From: JAKVAV01 sp047632755
GTDB taxonomy: Bacteria; Bacteroidota; Bacteroidia; Flavobacteriales_D; Cryomorphaceae
DNA length: 24,938 nucleotides
Assembly: GCA_047632755.1 (NCBI GenBank)
Contig: JBLIDT010000035.1
Location: 1 to 24,938 of the forward strand
Direction of reading: 5' to 3'
In this document: positions 6,809 to 14,712 of the stretch, piece by piece
Layout of the letters: each line of letters starts with the position of its first letter
How positions within the stretch are numbered: position 1 is the stretch's first letter
Notes under the pieces: generated by a model
What the model was told of the DNA's origin: nothing
The model's input: only the letters and a program-made list of their open reading frames with translations
Databases searched by the model: none
Program-made: the position numbers and the translations under genes

Positions 6809-8257
6809 TTAAACGCCAAATCCGTAATAATCTGGCATCCCGTTCTGGTGAAACCCTTCCACCAAAACCCCGCCACTTTTGGCGTTGAGAATTCGTTTTA
6901 CATCTTCAGGAGATTCAACAGGTTGTTTGTCGATATGGGTAATTATAAACCCCTCTTTTATCCCAGCTCTTCTGAACTTGCCTTCCTCAATATCCGTTAT
7001 TTTTACACCACTTACAACTTTGAAGGCTGATTTTTCTTGTATGCTTATCACCTCAAATTTGGCTCCAAAAATCATATTCAATTCTTCCTCAGAACGTTTC
7101 TTCAATTCTGTGTTTCCGTTTCGGTCGCGTAAAAGAACTTCCAAAGTCTGTTTTTGGTTTCCCCGAAGTATGCTCACCGCTATTTTATCGCCTGGTCTAT
7201 ATTTCCCCACTTGCTCCTGAAGCTCGGTGACACTTCGCACAAGAAAGTCTTCTGCTGAGATGATGATATCTCCTTGGGCGATGCCCGCTTGCTCTGCAGC
7301 CCCACCTTCAAGAAGTCCTCTCACGTAGGCTCCTTCGCTGACATCAAGGCCTTCAGCCAGCCTTAGCTCAGGATCAATATTGCTAATGCTCACCCCTATG
7401 TATGCTCGTTGAACTTTGCCGAATTCGAGAAGGTCAGCAGTTACTTTTTTAACAATGCTAACCGGAACGGCAAAGCTATATCCGCTGTAGGATCCAGTTC
7501 TCGATGCAATCGCGGTGTTGATCCCGATTAATTCTCCTCTTCCATTTACCAATGCGCCTCCGCTATTTCCCGGATTTACTGCAGCATCCGTTTGAATGAA
7601 AGACTCTAACGGAAAAGTTTCTGAGCTTGGATCGTAGTCTAGAATATTGATATTTCTAGCTTTTGCACTTACAATCCCCGCTGTGACCGTGGATGTGAGG
7701 TTGAATGGATTTCCAACCGCTAATACCCATTCGCCAATTTGAAGTGCATCGCTATCGCCCAAGGTAATAGAAGGCATGCTTTCGGCTTTTATTTTTAAGA
7801 GTGCGATGTCCGTCCCTGGATCTCGTCCTATTAAGCTTGCTTCAAAAGTTTGATTGTCATTGGTCGTGATTTCTATCGTTTCGGCATTTTCGATCACGTG
7901 ATTATTAGTTACAATGTAGCCATTGGCGCTAATAATCACACCTGAACCCGAAGCTCTTTGCTGTTTTGCAGGATAGGGTTCTCCACCAAAATAGCGACTC
8001 AAAGGATTGTAAGATTGCCCTCCTGTTGAAACTGTCTTAACATGCACAACAGCGTCTATCGATTTATTGGCCGCCTTTACAAAGTCAATCCTCTCCAATG
8101 GCATAGACGGGGAGGTCGCATAATTAGAGAGTTTAAACTCTGCTTTCGGTTCAATAAGTGTCGGTTGATTTCCGCCGTCAAAAAACGCAACGTAAGTTCC
8201 CAGAGCAATGAAACCTCCGAACAATGCTGCCGCTGCTGTCTTGATGAATTGTTTCAT
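6809..8257 (-). CDS. Do/DegP-like periplasmic serine protease (trypsin domain plus two PDZ)
   Basis: The 482-residue protein starts MKQFIKTAAAALFGGFIALGTYVAFF, a signal peptide or membrane anchor (an ATG three codons upstream at 8266 is also possible). The HtrA catalytic triad is complete: His120 in NNHVIE, Asp150 in GTDIALLK and Ser232 in NPGNSGGAL. PDZ1 spans about 265-360 and PDZ2 about 380-475, ending in a Tyr- and Gly-rich tail common in Bacteroidota members. It degrades or refolds damaged envelope proteins, usually under heat or envelope stress. The gene is divergent from dapF. A 14-base inverted repeat lies in the shared upstream region. No clear TAnnTTTG promoter was seen for it. Confidence 0.93.
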   Translation of the reverse strand: MKQFIKTAAAALFGGFIALGTYVAFFDGGNQPTLIEPKAEFKLSNYATSPSMPLERIDFVKAANKSIDAVVHVKTVSTGGQSYNPLSRYFGGEPYPAKQQRASGSGVIISANGYIVTNNHVIENAETIEITTNDNQTFEASLIGRDPGTDIALLKIKAESMPSITLGDSDALQIGEWVLAVGNPFNLTSTVTAGIVSAKARNINILDYDPSSETFPLESFIQTDAAVNPGNSGGALVNGRGELIGINTAIASRTGSYSGYSFAVPVSIVKKVTADLLEFGKVQRAYIGVSISNIDPELRLAEGLDVSEGAYVRGLLEGGAAEQAGIAQGDIIISAEDFLVRSVTELQEQVGKYRPGDKIAVSILRGNQKQTLEVLLRDRNGNTELKKRSEEELNMIFGAKFEVISIQEKSAFKVVSGVKITDIEEGKFRRAGIKEGFIITHIDKQPVESPEDVKRILNAKSGGVLVEGFHQNGMPDYYGFGV

Positions 8258-8344
8258 GAGTATCATTTAGTGTTTCGTCTGTATAAACAACTCAATTCTC
8301 TATTTTCTTTTGTCTGCCTTGTTAATTCGTGTTAAGCTGCATTC

Positions 8345-8358
8345 CTGAATTCATTCAG
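8345..8358. promoter_or_regulatory. 14-base inverted repeat between protease Do and dapF
   Basis: CTGAAT-TC-ATTCAG is a perfect inverted repeat, 87 bases upstream of the Do-protease start and 126 bases upstream of dapF. Its position in a divergent intergenic region suits an operator, but no regulator is known and A/T-rich palindromes arise by chance. Confidence 0.3.
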
Positions 8359-8471
8359 CACATTTTCATTTTGTGTGTCAAAAGAAGGTTCCTCGCAAAT
8401 TATGTGTCCCATCTTGACCAATCTGGCATTTTTTCTTGAAGAGGCCGTTTATATCGATTGCAATTAACTGC

Positions 8472-8479
8472 TACTTTTG
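8472..8479 (+). promoter_or_regulatory. Possible -7 element for the dapF operon
   Basis: TACTTTTG fits TAnnTTTG exactly, but no TTG lies 17-23 bases upstream; the best partner is TTT at 21 bases. If real, transcription would begin close to the GTG at 8484, which would favour a leaderless mRNA or the later GTG at 8505 as start. Confidence 0.3.
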
Positions 8480-8483
8480 TCAA

Positions 8484-9269
8484 GTGATTACGCGAGTACA
8501 TTTTGTGAAATACAGTGGGACTGGAAACGATTTTATTCTAATAGATGATCGCGACAGAACTTTCCCAGAAAAAGAGGAGTCTCTTATTCAAGCCATGTGT
8601 GACCGTCACTTTGGAATAGGATCGGATGGTTTGATGCTTTTGCGCAACCATGCTGATTGCGATTTTGAGATGCTCTTCTTTAATCCCGATGCTTCTCAAA
8701 GTTTGTGTGGAAATGGGAGTCGTTGCGCAGTGCACTTTGCCCAAAAGTTGGGTCTAGCGAATGACAAAGGTGGCTTTACGACAACAGATGGCTTGCATGA
8801 TTATCGATTTGTAGACGCTGATCAAGTTCAGATAAGCATGAAAGCCGTGGGCTTTGTGCAAGAGATGAATGGGTTGGATTTCGTGAATACAGGGTCTCCT
8901 CATCTCATCATAAGCAAAGAGAATATTGACTCAATTGATATCTTACAAGAAGGAAGGAAATGGAGATACGATGAAAGCTTTGCTAAATCAGGAGGAACCA
9001 ATGTAAATTTTGTCCAAGAAGTAGATTCCGATACAGTGCGCGTTCGTACTTACGAAAGAGGCGTAGAGGCCGAAACGCTCAGCTGCGGAACGGGAGTCAC
9101 AGCCGTGGCTCTAGCAAAAAAGAAAAACGAAAAGGGAAAACATCACGTTAACGTAATTACTGAAGGAGGAATTCTTAGTGTTACGTTTGTTCGAAATGAA
9201 AATGGTTTTTCGAACATCATGTTAACTGGCCCTGTACTTGAAATATTTGAAGGAGTTTACTATGCTTGA
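8484..9269 (+). CDS. dapF: Diaminopimelate epimerase
   Basis: DapF converts LL- to meso-diaminopimelate, the last step before lysine and the cross-link residue of peptidoglycan. Both catalytic Cys are present: Cys75 in LCGNGSR and Cys201 in SCGTGVT. GTGNDF near the N-terminus and ERGVEAETL before the second Cys are family marks. I chose GTG at 8484 because it gives 261 residues with a short lead-in to the first strand (VHFVKYSGTGNDF). A TTG at 8436 would add an odd 16-residue tail, and GTG at 8505 would cut into the first strand. It opens a tight three-gene run; its last 8 bases overlap the start of the acetyltransferase gene. Confidence 0.93.
   Translation: MITRVHFVKYSGTGNDFILIDDRDRTFPEKEESLIQAMCDRHFGIGSDGLMLLRNHADCDFEMLFFNPDASQSLCGNGSRCAVHFAQKLGLANDKGGFTTTDGLHDYRFVDADQVQISMKAVGFVQEMNGLDFVNTGSPHLIISKENIDSIDILQEGRKWRYDESFAKSGGTNVNFVQEVDSDTVRVRTYERGVEAETLSCGTGVTAVALAKKKNEKGKHHVNVITEGGILSVTFVRNENGFSNIMLTGPVLEIFEGVYYA
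9249..9255 (+). promoter_or_regulatory. Ribosome binding site of the GNAT gene
   Basis: GAAGGAG lies six bases before ATG 9262, inside the end of dapF. It decides the start over the upstream in-frame TTG at 9238. Clear Shine-Dalgarno sites are uncommon elsewhere in this window. Confidence 0.7.
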
Positions 9270-9786
9270 GAATGAACGAATATTATTGAGAGCTCTCGAA
9301 ACAACTGATGTAGATAAGCTATTCATTTGGGAGAATAACCGCGTCAATTGGCGTGTTTCACAAACTGTCACGCCTTATTCACGGCACATATTAATCGATT
9401 ACGTCAATGCTATTTCAGACGTTTTCACCGATAAGCAGCTGAGACTTATAATCGAAGAAAAGGACTCTCAAGCAGCCATTGGAACAGTGGATATTTTTGA
9501 TTGCGATTTTAAGAATAAGCGAGCGGGCATTGGAATACTTGTGGCCGAACCTGAAAAAAGAGGAAAAGGATTCGCTTCAGAAGTGATGGAAATTTTACTG
9601 CCTTATTGTTTTCAAACCCTTTCGATGCATCAGGTCTATTGCAGCATTCTAACTGACAATACGGAGAGCATCAAACTCTTCAAGAAATTTGGATTCGAGA
9701 AAGTGGGAGTGAAGAAGGATTGGACTTTTTACGAGGGAGAATTCTATGACGAAGTGTTGATGCAGAAATTCAGAAGCAATGATTAA
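9262..9786 (+). CDS. GNAT family N-acetyltransferase (RimJ/RimL-like)
   Basis: A 174-residue protein opening MLENERILLRALETTD, as in RimJ/RimL-type acetyltransferases. The acetyl-CoA loop is seen in EKRGKGFASEVM (about 101-112), followed by LSMHQVYCSILTDNTESIKLFKKFGFEKVG, the motif B region. It transfers an acetyl group from acetyl-CoA to an amine; the substrate cannot be told. It overlaps dapF by 8 bases and mltG by 8 bases, so translation of the three is likely coupled. Its place between two cell-wall genes suggests, but does not prove, a related substrate. Confidence 0.85.
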   Translation: MLENERILLRALETTDVDKLFIWENNRVNWRVSQTVTPYSRHILIDYVNAISDVFTDKQLRLIIEEKDSQAAIGTVDIFDCDFKNKRAGIGILVAEPEKRGKGFASEVMEILLPYCFQTLSMHQVYCSILTDNTESIKLFKKFGFEKVGVKKDWTFYEGEFYDEVLMQKFRSND

Positions 9787-10819
9787 GAAAATTGTGCTCG
9801 CTCTGGTTGTGCTATGCTTAATGGTCGGAGCAGCCATCGGATACTATTCTTATCGAATGCTCTACTGGCCTGCGCTGGATCTTGAAACCGAGAGTATCGT
9901 ATTTTACGTCAAGAGTGATTGGGATGAACAAGCTGTTCTCAAATCTCTAACTGGTTTGGCAGGCCTGCGCAATCCTGCTTTTGCCGAAAGGCTAATGGAA
10001 AAGAAAAATTACCGAGGAGGCTTGGTGATTTCAGGAAAATACACGCTGACAGGTGGGATGGGACTCAATGAACTGATAGACCACCTGAGGGCAGGAAACG
10101 GAGAAGAAGAAGTTCAAGTGACTTTTAATGTGGCTCGAAGACTTTCCGAATTAGCTGGCAGCGTGGCTTTAAACATCGAGGCAGACTCGGCCCAGATAGC
10201 ACATAAACTCACAGATCCCGAAATGGCTAAGAAGTATGGTTTTAGTTCTGCCACTTTCATCGCCATGTTTTTTCCCGATACATATAAGATGGAGTGGGAC
10301 ACTGACGCTGACGAATTCATTGGGCGAATGGCGCAAGAGTACAAGCGTTTTTGGTCGGAAGACCGAATTCAAAAAGCACGACAGTACGGCCTCTCCCAGA
10401 GCGAAGTCAGCACTTTGGCGAGTATAGTCCAAGCTGAGCAGCAAGTGCATCCCGATGAGCGGAAAGTGATAGCGGGATTGTATCTGAACCGATTGAAAAA
10501 GGGGATGCGTTTGCAAAGTGATCCTACAGTGGTTTACGCAGTTGGTGATTTCTCGATCAATAGAGTCTTGACCAAGCACCTCTCAACCCCAAGTCCTTAC
10601 AATACATATATAAATGCAGGGCTTCCTCCAGGGCCGATAAATTTACCTTCTAAACAAACCATTGATGCGGTGCTGAATGCGGACAAGAACAATTATATTT
10701 TCATGTGCGCAAAAGCTGATTTTTCAGGGTACCATGCCTTTGCGACAAATTTGAGTGAACACAACCGGAATGCCAGGGCTTTTCAAAAGGCCTTGAACCA
10801 CAGGAAGATTTATAAGTGA
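9779..10819 (+). CDS. mltG: Endolytic murein transglycosylase MltG (YceG-like)
   Basis: A 346-residue inner-membrane protein with one N-terminal membrane segment (about 4-24) and a periplasmic LysM-like plus YceG catalytic domain. Glu220 in ASIVQAEQ aligns with the catalytic Glu of E. coli MltG. The downstream signature LYLNRLKKGMRLQSDPTVVYA and the TPSPYNTYINAGLPPGPI segment are typical. The enzyme cuts nascent glycan strands and is thought to set strand length during wall growth. The ATG overlaps the end of the acetyltransferase gene. No obvious terminator follows before the TonB receptor gene, 62 bases on. Confidence 0.95.
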   Translation: MIKKIVLALVVLCLMVGAAIGYYSYRMLYWPALDLETESIVFYVKSDWDEQAVLKSLTGLAGLRNPAFAERLMEKKNYRGGLVISGKYTLTGGMGLNELIDHLRAGNGEEEVQVTFNVARRLSELAGSVALNIEADSAQIAHKLTDPEMAKKYGFSSATFIAMFFPDTYKMEWDTDADEFIGRMAQEYKRFWSEDRIQKARQYGLSQSEVSTLASIVQAEQQVHPDERKVIAGLYLNRLKKGMRLQSDPTVVYAVGDFSINRVLTKHLSTPSPYNTYINAGLPPGPINLPSKQTIDAVLNADKNNYIFMCAKADFSGYHAFATNLSEHNRNARAFQKALNHRKIYK

Positions 10820-10881
10820 GGAGTTCATATGATCTCAACTTTTTGAATTGTTCACTGTTCTCGTAATTGAAACCAAGCCAA

Positions 10882-13281
10882 ATGAGATTTACCTTAACCT
10901 TCGCAGCGTTCATGGCTGCGATTTCTGTTTTTAGTCAATCTGGTACCATCAAAGGTCGCGTGATTGATAATCTAACGAACGAACCCGTTCCTTTTTCCAA
11001 TGTCGCCCTCCAAGAAACAACCTACGGTGCTGTTTCTGATATTGACGGGAACTACGAGATTACTGGAATCGAACCAGGACTTTACAATGTTCAAGCGAGC
11101 TTTGTCGGGTATAAGACCAAAACCATTTTTGAAGTGGAAGTATTCGCTTCGAATCCTACCGTGTTGGAAATTCCTCTGGAAGGGGGTGCAACGAACCTTG
11201 CCGCCGTTGAGATCACAACAGAAGTTTTCGAACGCAACGCCGAAAGTCCTGTTTCCCTCCAGCAAATCGGCGCCAACGAAATTCAACGAAATCCAGGAGG
11301 GAATAGAGACATCTCTCGTGCACTGCAAATATTACCTGGTGTGGCTTCCTCTCTTTCTTTCAGGAATGACATTATCATTCGTGGAGGAGCGCCCAACGAA
11401 AACCGTTTTTTTCTCGATGGTATTGAAGTACCCGTGATTAACCACTTTGCCACTCAAGGTTCCTCGGGTGGGCCAGTAGGTATCTTGAATGTGAACTTCA
11501 TTCAAAACGTCGACTTCTATTCAGGAGCCTTTCCTGCCAACCGCGGTAATGCCCTAAGCGCCGTCTTGGAGTTCACCCAAAAAGATGGGAATACAGAGGG
11601 GTTGAAAGGGAATTTTACCTTGAGCGCCACTGACGTAGGACTCACGCTCGACGGTCCGCTGGGCGAAAAAACCACTTTCATAGCATCTGTGAGAAGGTCT
11701 TATTTGCAATTTCTTTTCGGAGTGATAGGATTGCCATTTTTACCGACATACAACGATGCCCAGTTTAAGGTGAAACACCGCATCAATGAAAAAAATGAAA
11801 TCACCTTTATCGGTCTCGGTGCTTATGATCAATTCGAATTAAATAAGGGCGCGGCAGAAGACGCTGAAACCCCAGAGGAGAAGCAAGAGATCGACTATGT
11901 TTTGGCAAACCTTCCAGTAAATAATCAGTGGAATTATACCGTTGGAGCCAATTACAAGCATTTTTCGAACAAAGGATTTCAGAACTTAATCTTAAGTCGG
12001 AGTCACCTGAATAACCAAGCTGAGAAATACGAGCAGAATATTGAAATTCCCCAAAACCTTATTCTCAACTACGAGTCTGAAGAAATCGAAAACAAGTTCA
12101 GACTGGAGCATACACAGCGCACAAATGGTTGGAAACTGAATGCTGGTTTTAACTTGGAGGATGTGACCTATACCAATAGCACGTTCAATCAAATTAGCGT
12201 TGATACAGCGTTACGGACGATCGATTTCAACTCTGAAATCAATTTCCAACGCTTTGGGTTTTTCGGCTCAATCAACCGAAGTTTCCTCGAAGAGCGCTTG
12301 CTGCTTTCGTTTGGTTTGAGAACCGACTGGAACAATTGGGCTGAGAGTATGTCCAATCCAATCGACCAGCTTTCACCACGATTCTCACTTTCTTATTCCA
12401 TCACGCCCGAGCTTTCCTTTCAAGCAAACGTAGGTCGTTACTATCAACTTCCGCCATACACAGTGTTGGGTTTTAGAGACAATGAGGGCGATCTGGTGAA
12501 TAAAGACAACGGTGTCTCTTACATTCAAAGTGACCACTTTGTTGCTGGTTTAAAGTACATTTTCCCGAGTAACACAAAAGTTTCAGTCGAAGGATTTTAC
12601 AAGATTTACGACAACTATCCCTTCGCAACTCGCGACAGTATTAATCTAGCCAATTTGGGTGCTGATTTCGGAGTGGTTGGAAACGAAGAAGTTGTATCCA
12701 TTGGCCAAGGACGGGCTTACGGAGTTGAATTCTTAATTCAGCGCAAGCTATACAATGGACTTTTCGGGATAGCTGCTTTGACTTTAGTTCGGAGCGAATT
12801 CACAGACAAAAACGGCGATTTTGTTCCTTCTTCTTGGGACAACCAGTTTATTCTGAGCCTCACCGCAGGAAAGAAATTTGGAAAAAACTGGGAAGCAGGT
12901 ACACGCGTTCAAGTATTGGGAGGGCCACCCTTCACCCCTGTTGATGCCGAAACCTCTTCTTTGATTCCTGTTTGGAATGTGAACAATAGAGGGCTTCCCG
13001 ATAACAATCGACTCAATCAAGAGCGCGCACCTGTGAGCTATCAGGTAGATTTTAGAATTGATAAGAAATACTTCTTCGACAAGTGGTCGCTCAATCTTTA
13101 CCTCGACATAGAAAACATTACGAACGCAGTGGTGGAATTGGAGCCGTTTATAGATGTAGTGCGCAATGAAAGTGGACAACCTGAAGTTGATCCAAGTGAT
13201 TCCTCTAGGTATCTTTTGACCACCATCCCGAATACAAGCGGAACACTTTTACCCAGCATCGGTGTAGTCGTTGAATTCTAA
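10882..13281 (+). CDS. TonB-dependent receptor with carboxypeptidase-like regulatory domain
   Basis: A 799-residue outer-membrane protein. The ATG at 10882 gives a clean signal peptide (MRFTLTFAAFMAAISVFSQ) and is preferred over the TTG at 10867. A carboxypeptidase D regulatory-like domain (GTIKGRVID..TNEPVPFSNVALQ..) covers about 22-105. The plug follows, with SRALQILPGV, IIIRGGAPNENRFFLDGIEVP and FYSGAFPANRGNALSAVLE, and the rest forms the barrel ending GVVVEF. It imports a ligand with energy from TonB-ExbBD. No SusD partner is next to it, so it is not a typical SusCD glycan transporter; the substrate could be a metal chelate, a peptide or another compound. Confidence 0.92.
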   Translation: MRFTLTFAAFMAAISVFSQSGTIKGRVIDNLTNEPVPFSNVALQETTYGAVSDIDGNYEITGIEPGLYNVQASFVGYKTKTIFEVEVFASNPTVLEIPLEGGATNLAAVEITTEVFERNAESPVSLQQIGANEIQRNPGGNRDISRALQILPGVASSLSFRNDIIIRGGAPNENRFFLDGIEVPVINHFATQGSSGGPVGILNVNFIQNVDFYSGAFPANRGNALSAVLEFTQKDGNTEGLKGNFTLSATDVGLTLDGPLGEKTTFIASVRRSYLQFLFGVIGLPFLPTYNDAQFKVKHRINEKNEITFIGLGAYDQFELNKGAAEDAETPEEKQEIDYVLANLPVNNQWNYTVGANYKHFSNKGFQNLILSRSHLNNQAEKYEQNIEIPQNLILNYESEEIENKFRLEHTQRTNGWKLNAGFNLEDVTYTNSTFNQISVDTALRTIDFNSEINFQRFGFFGSINRSFLEERLLLSFGLRTDWNNWAESMSNPIDQLSPRFSLSYSITPELSFQANVGRYYQLPPYTVLGFRDNEGDLVNKDNGVSYIQSDHFVAGLKYIFPSNTKVSVEGFYKIYDNYPFATRDSINLANLGADFGVVGNEEVVSIGQGRAYGVEFLIQRKLYNGLFGIAALTLVRSEFTDKNGDFVPSSWDNQFILSLTAGKKFGKNWEAGTRVQVLGGPPFTPVDAETSSLIPVWNVNNRGLPDNNRLNQERAPVSYQVDFRIDKKYFFDKWSLNLYLDIENITNAVVELEPFIDVVRNESGQPEVDPSDSSRYLLTTIPNTSGTLLPSIGVVVEF

Positions 13282-13569
13282 GTAGTGTCTGTCTATAGAG
13301 TCCATTATCGGCGTTCCACTTGTTTTAAAAACAGTCATTGAAAAGGGTCAACTCATTGGTTTTTAAAACTACGTGCGCCTTGCTAATGAACTCTTTGGTT
13401 CAGACACTTGAGTCTATTGATAAGCTCGAATTAATTACGGTTAGTCATAGAGTCCATTATTCTGACTTGTTTCAATAAAACTCTGTGTCCTCAACGCCTT
13501 CTCCACGCCTCTGTGAGAAACTGAACCGAGCTAAATGGAAAGACTTAAATTAGATTCTGGCTATGCAAT
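13282..13569. repeat. Gene-free region with inverted partner of the 190-444 repeat
   Basis: No gene, and no strong terminator. Blocks at 13317-13336, 13356-13369 and 13384-13420 match, in order, the reverse complement of blocks in 190-444. Spacers here are 19 and 14 bases, against 46 and 39 there. A perfect 14-base direct repeat (ATAGAGTCCATTAT) stands at 13295-13308 and 13447-13460, bracketing the matched part. Two CTCTGTG words lie near 13490-13520. It looks like a decayed non-coding element. Confidence 0.6.
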
Positions 13570-14703
13570 TTAGAGGACTCCAGGCTTGGTATGGTAATTC
13601 TTACCACCAGTTTCAAGTAAATCTGTATAGAATTCGGCCATTTCTTCGATCGTCTTGTCTGTGTTTAACTTCTCAGCTATTCTGCGTTGGGCTAGAACTC
13701 CTAGCTTTTTCGTCCAGTCTTTTTTGTCGTAGGCAGCCCACATCGCACCTGCCAGAGCTTTAGGGTTTTTAGAAGGAACCATAAATCCGCTATGAGCATG
13801 CTCGATTAGGTATTTATTTCCAGGAATATCAGTTATCAATGGTGTCGTGCCCAATGACATGGCCTCAATGGCTGATTTGGTAATGGATTCACCATAAATA
13901 GAAGCCAGTAGGAAAACGTCACTGGCTTTGTCAATCTCTAGTGCATTCGGCTGAAAGCCAGTAAATATGACCCGATCCCCATAGCCACTCTCATCTGCAA
14001 CTCTTCGGTATTCATCGGTTTCCAAACCATTGCCCACCATCAACAGATAAAAATCCATATCCTTCGGTAAAAGGTGCAATGCGTTCATGATGTATTTCAC
14101 GCCTTTCATAGGCCGGGTGTTTGCCACACAAGTAAAGACAAAGCTTCCAGGCTTGACGCCAAAAACAGAAAGGTCAGCGGGCTTTACATCTTCATACCAT
14201 TCCAGTCGATGCCCCTTGTTAATGGTCACCACCTTTTTCCGTGCATTCGAAAAGGTTTGTTTTCTAAACTCCTCTTCCACACCAATGGAATTGCAAATGA
14301 TCTTATCGACCCGAGGGTGGTAGTACTTGGTATAAAGCGAAGGATCATACCAGTGAAGATTTCCTTGGTATCCTCTGTACAAAACGATCTTAACGTCGAG
14401 TCCTTTTGTAGCTTTGATACCATTGCTCGAAGCTTTGCTATTGTAGAGTTGAAGGATGTCAATTTTTTCGTCAATCAGGTGCTTTCGAATTTTCTCAACG
14501 GCTTTCGGGTCGAATTTCTTTTCTGGATGAAAATCAATCACATTGACTCCCGCTTCTTTGAAGTTCTTGACATAAGGCGAATCACCGTATGTCATGACAT
14601 CAATTTCCCACCCCTTCTTGGCTAATCCTATGAAAATCTCTGCTTCAGGCCTTACGGTAACGGTACTACGGTAATTGCTGATGACTAAAATTTTTGGAGG
14701 CAT
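13570..14703 (-). CDS. Family 4 glycosyltransferase (GT-B)
   Basis: A 377-residue cytoplasmic or membrane-associated enzyme that moves a sugar from a nucleotide-sugar to a growing glycan or lipid. The C-terminal domain carries the EX7E motif intact: Glu272 and Glu280 in ASIYGESITKSAIEAMSLG. VANTRPMKGVKYI at about 193-205 is the usual loop before the donor site. The N-terminal half starts KILVISNYRSTVTVRPEAE. It follows the GT39-like gene by nine bases on the same strand, so the two form an operon, probably for a surface glycan or glycolipid. Donor and acceptor cannot be read from sequence. Confidence 0.88.
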   Translation of the reverse strand: MPPKILVISNYRSTVTVRPEAEIFIGLAKKGWEIDVMTYGDSPYVKNFKEAGVNVIDFHPEKKFDPKAVEKIRKHLIDEKIDILQLYNSKASSNGIKATKGLDVKIVLYRGYQGNLHWYDPSLYTKYYHPRVDKIICNSIGVEEEFRKQTFSNARKKVVTINKGHRLEWYEDVKPADLSVFGVKPGSFVFTCVANTRPMKGVKYIMNALHLLPKDMDFYLLMVGNGLETDEYRRVADESGYGDRVIFTGFQPNALEIDKASDVFLLASIYGESITKSAIEAMSLGTTPLITDIPGNKYLIEHAHSGFMVPSKNPKALAGAMWAAYDKKDWTKKLGVLAQRRIAEKLNTDKTIEEMAEFYTDLLETGGKNYHTKPGVL

Positions 14704-14712
14704 ACCGCGAAA

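Noticed and set aside
10169..10579. 136-residue minus-strand frame inside mltG
   Set aside because: It overlaps a well supported MltG with catalytic Glu220; no features of its own.
11000..11437. 145-residue frame inside the TonB receptor gene
   Set aside because: It covers the carboxypeptidase-like and plug domains in another frame; the receptor reading is far better supported.
10882..13281. SusC-type polysaccharide utilisation locus
   Set aside because: No SusD-like gene or glycoside hydrolase is near the receptor, and the receptor is shorter than typical SusC.
14074..14625. 183-residue plus-strand frame within the GT4 gene
   Set aside because: Opposite strand of a well supported glycosyltransferase; composition looks like antisense of coding DNA.
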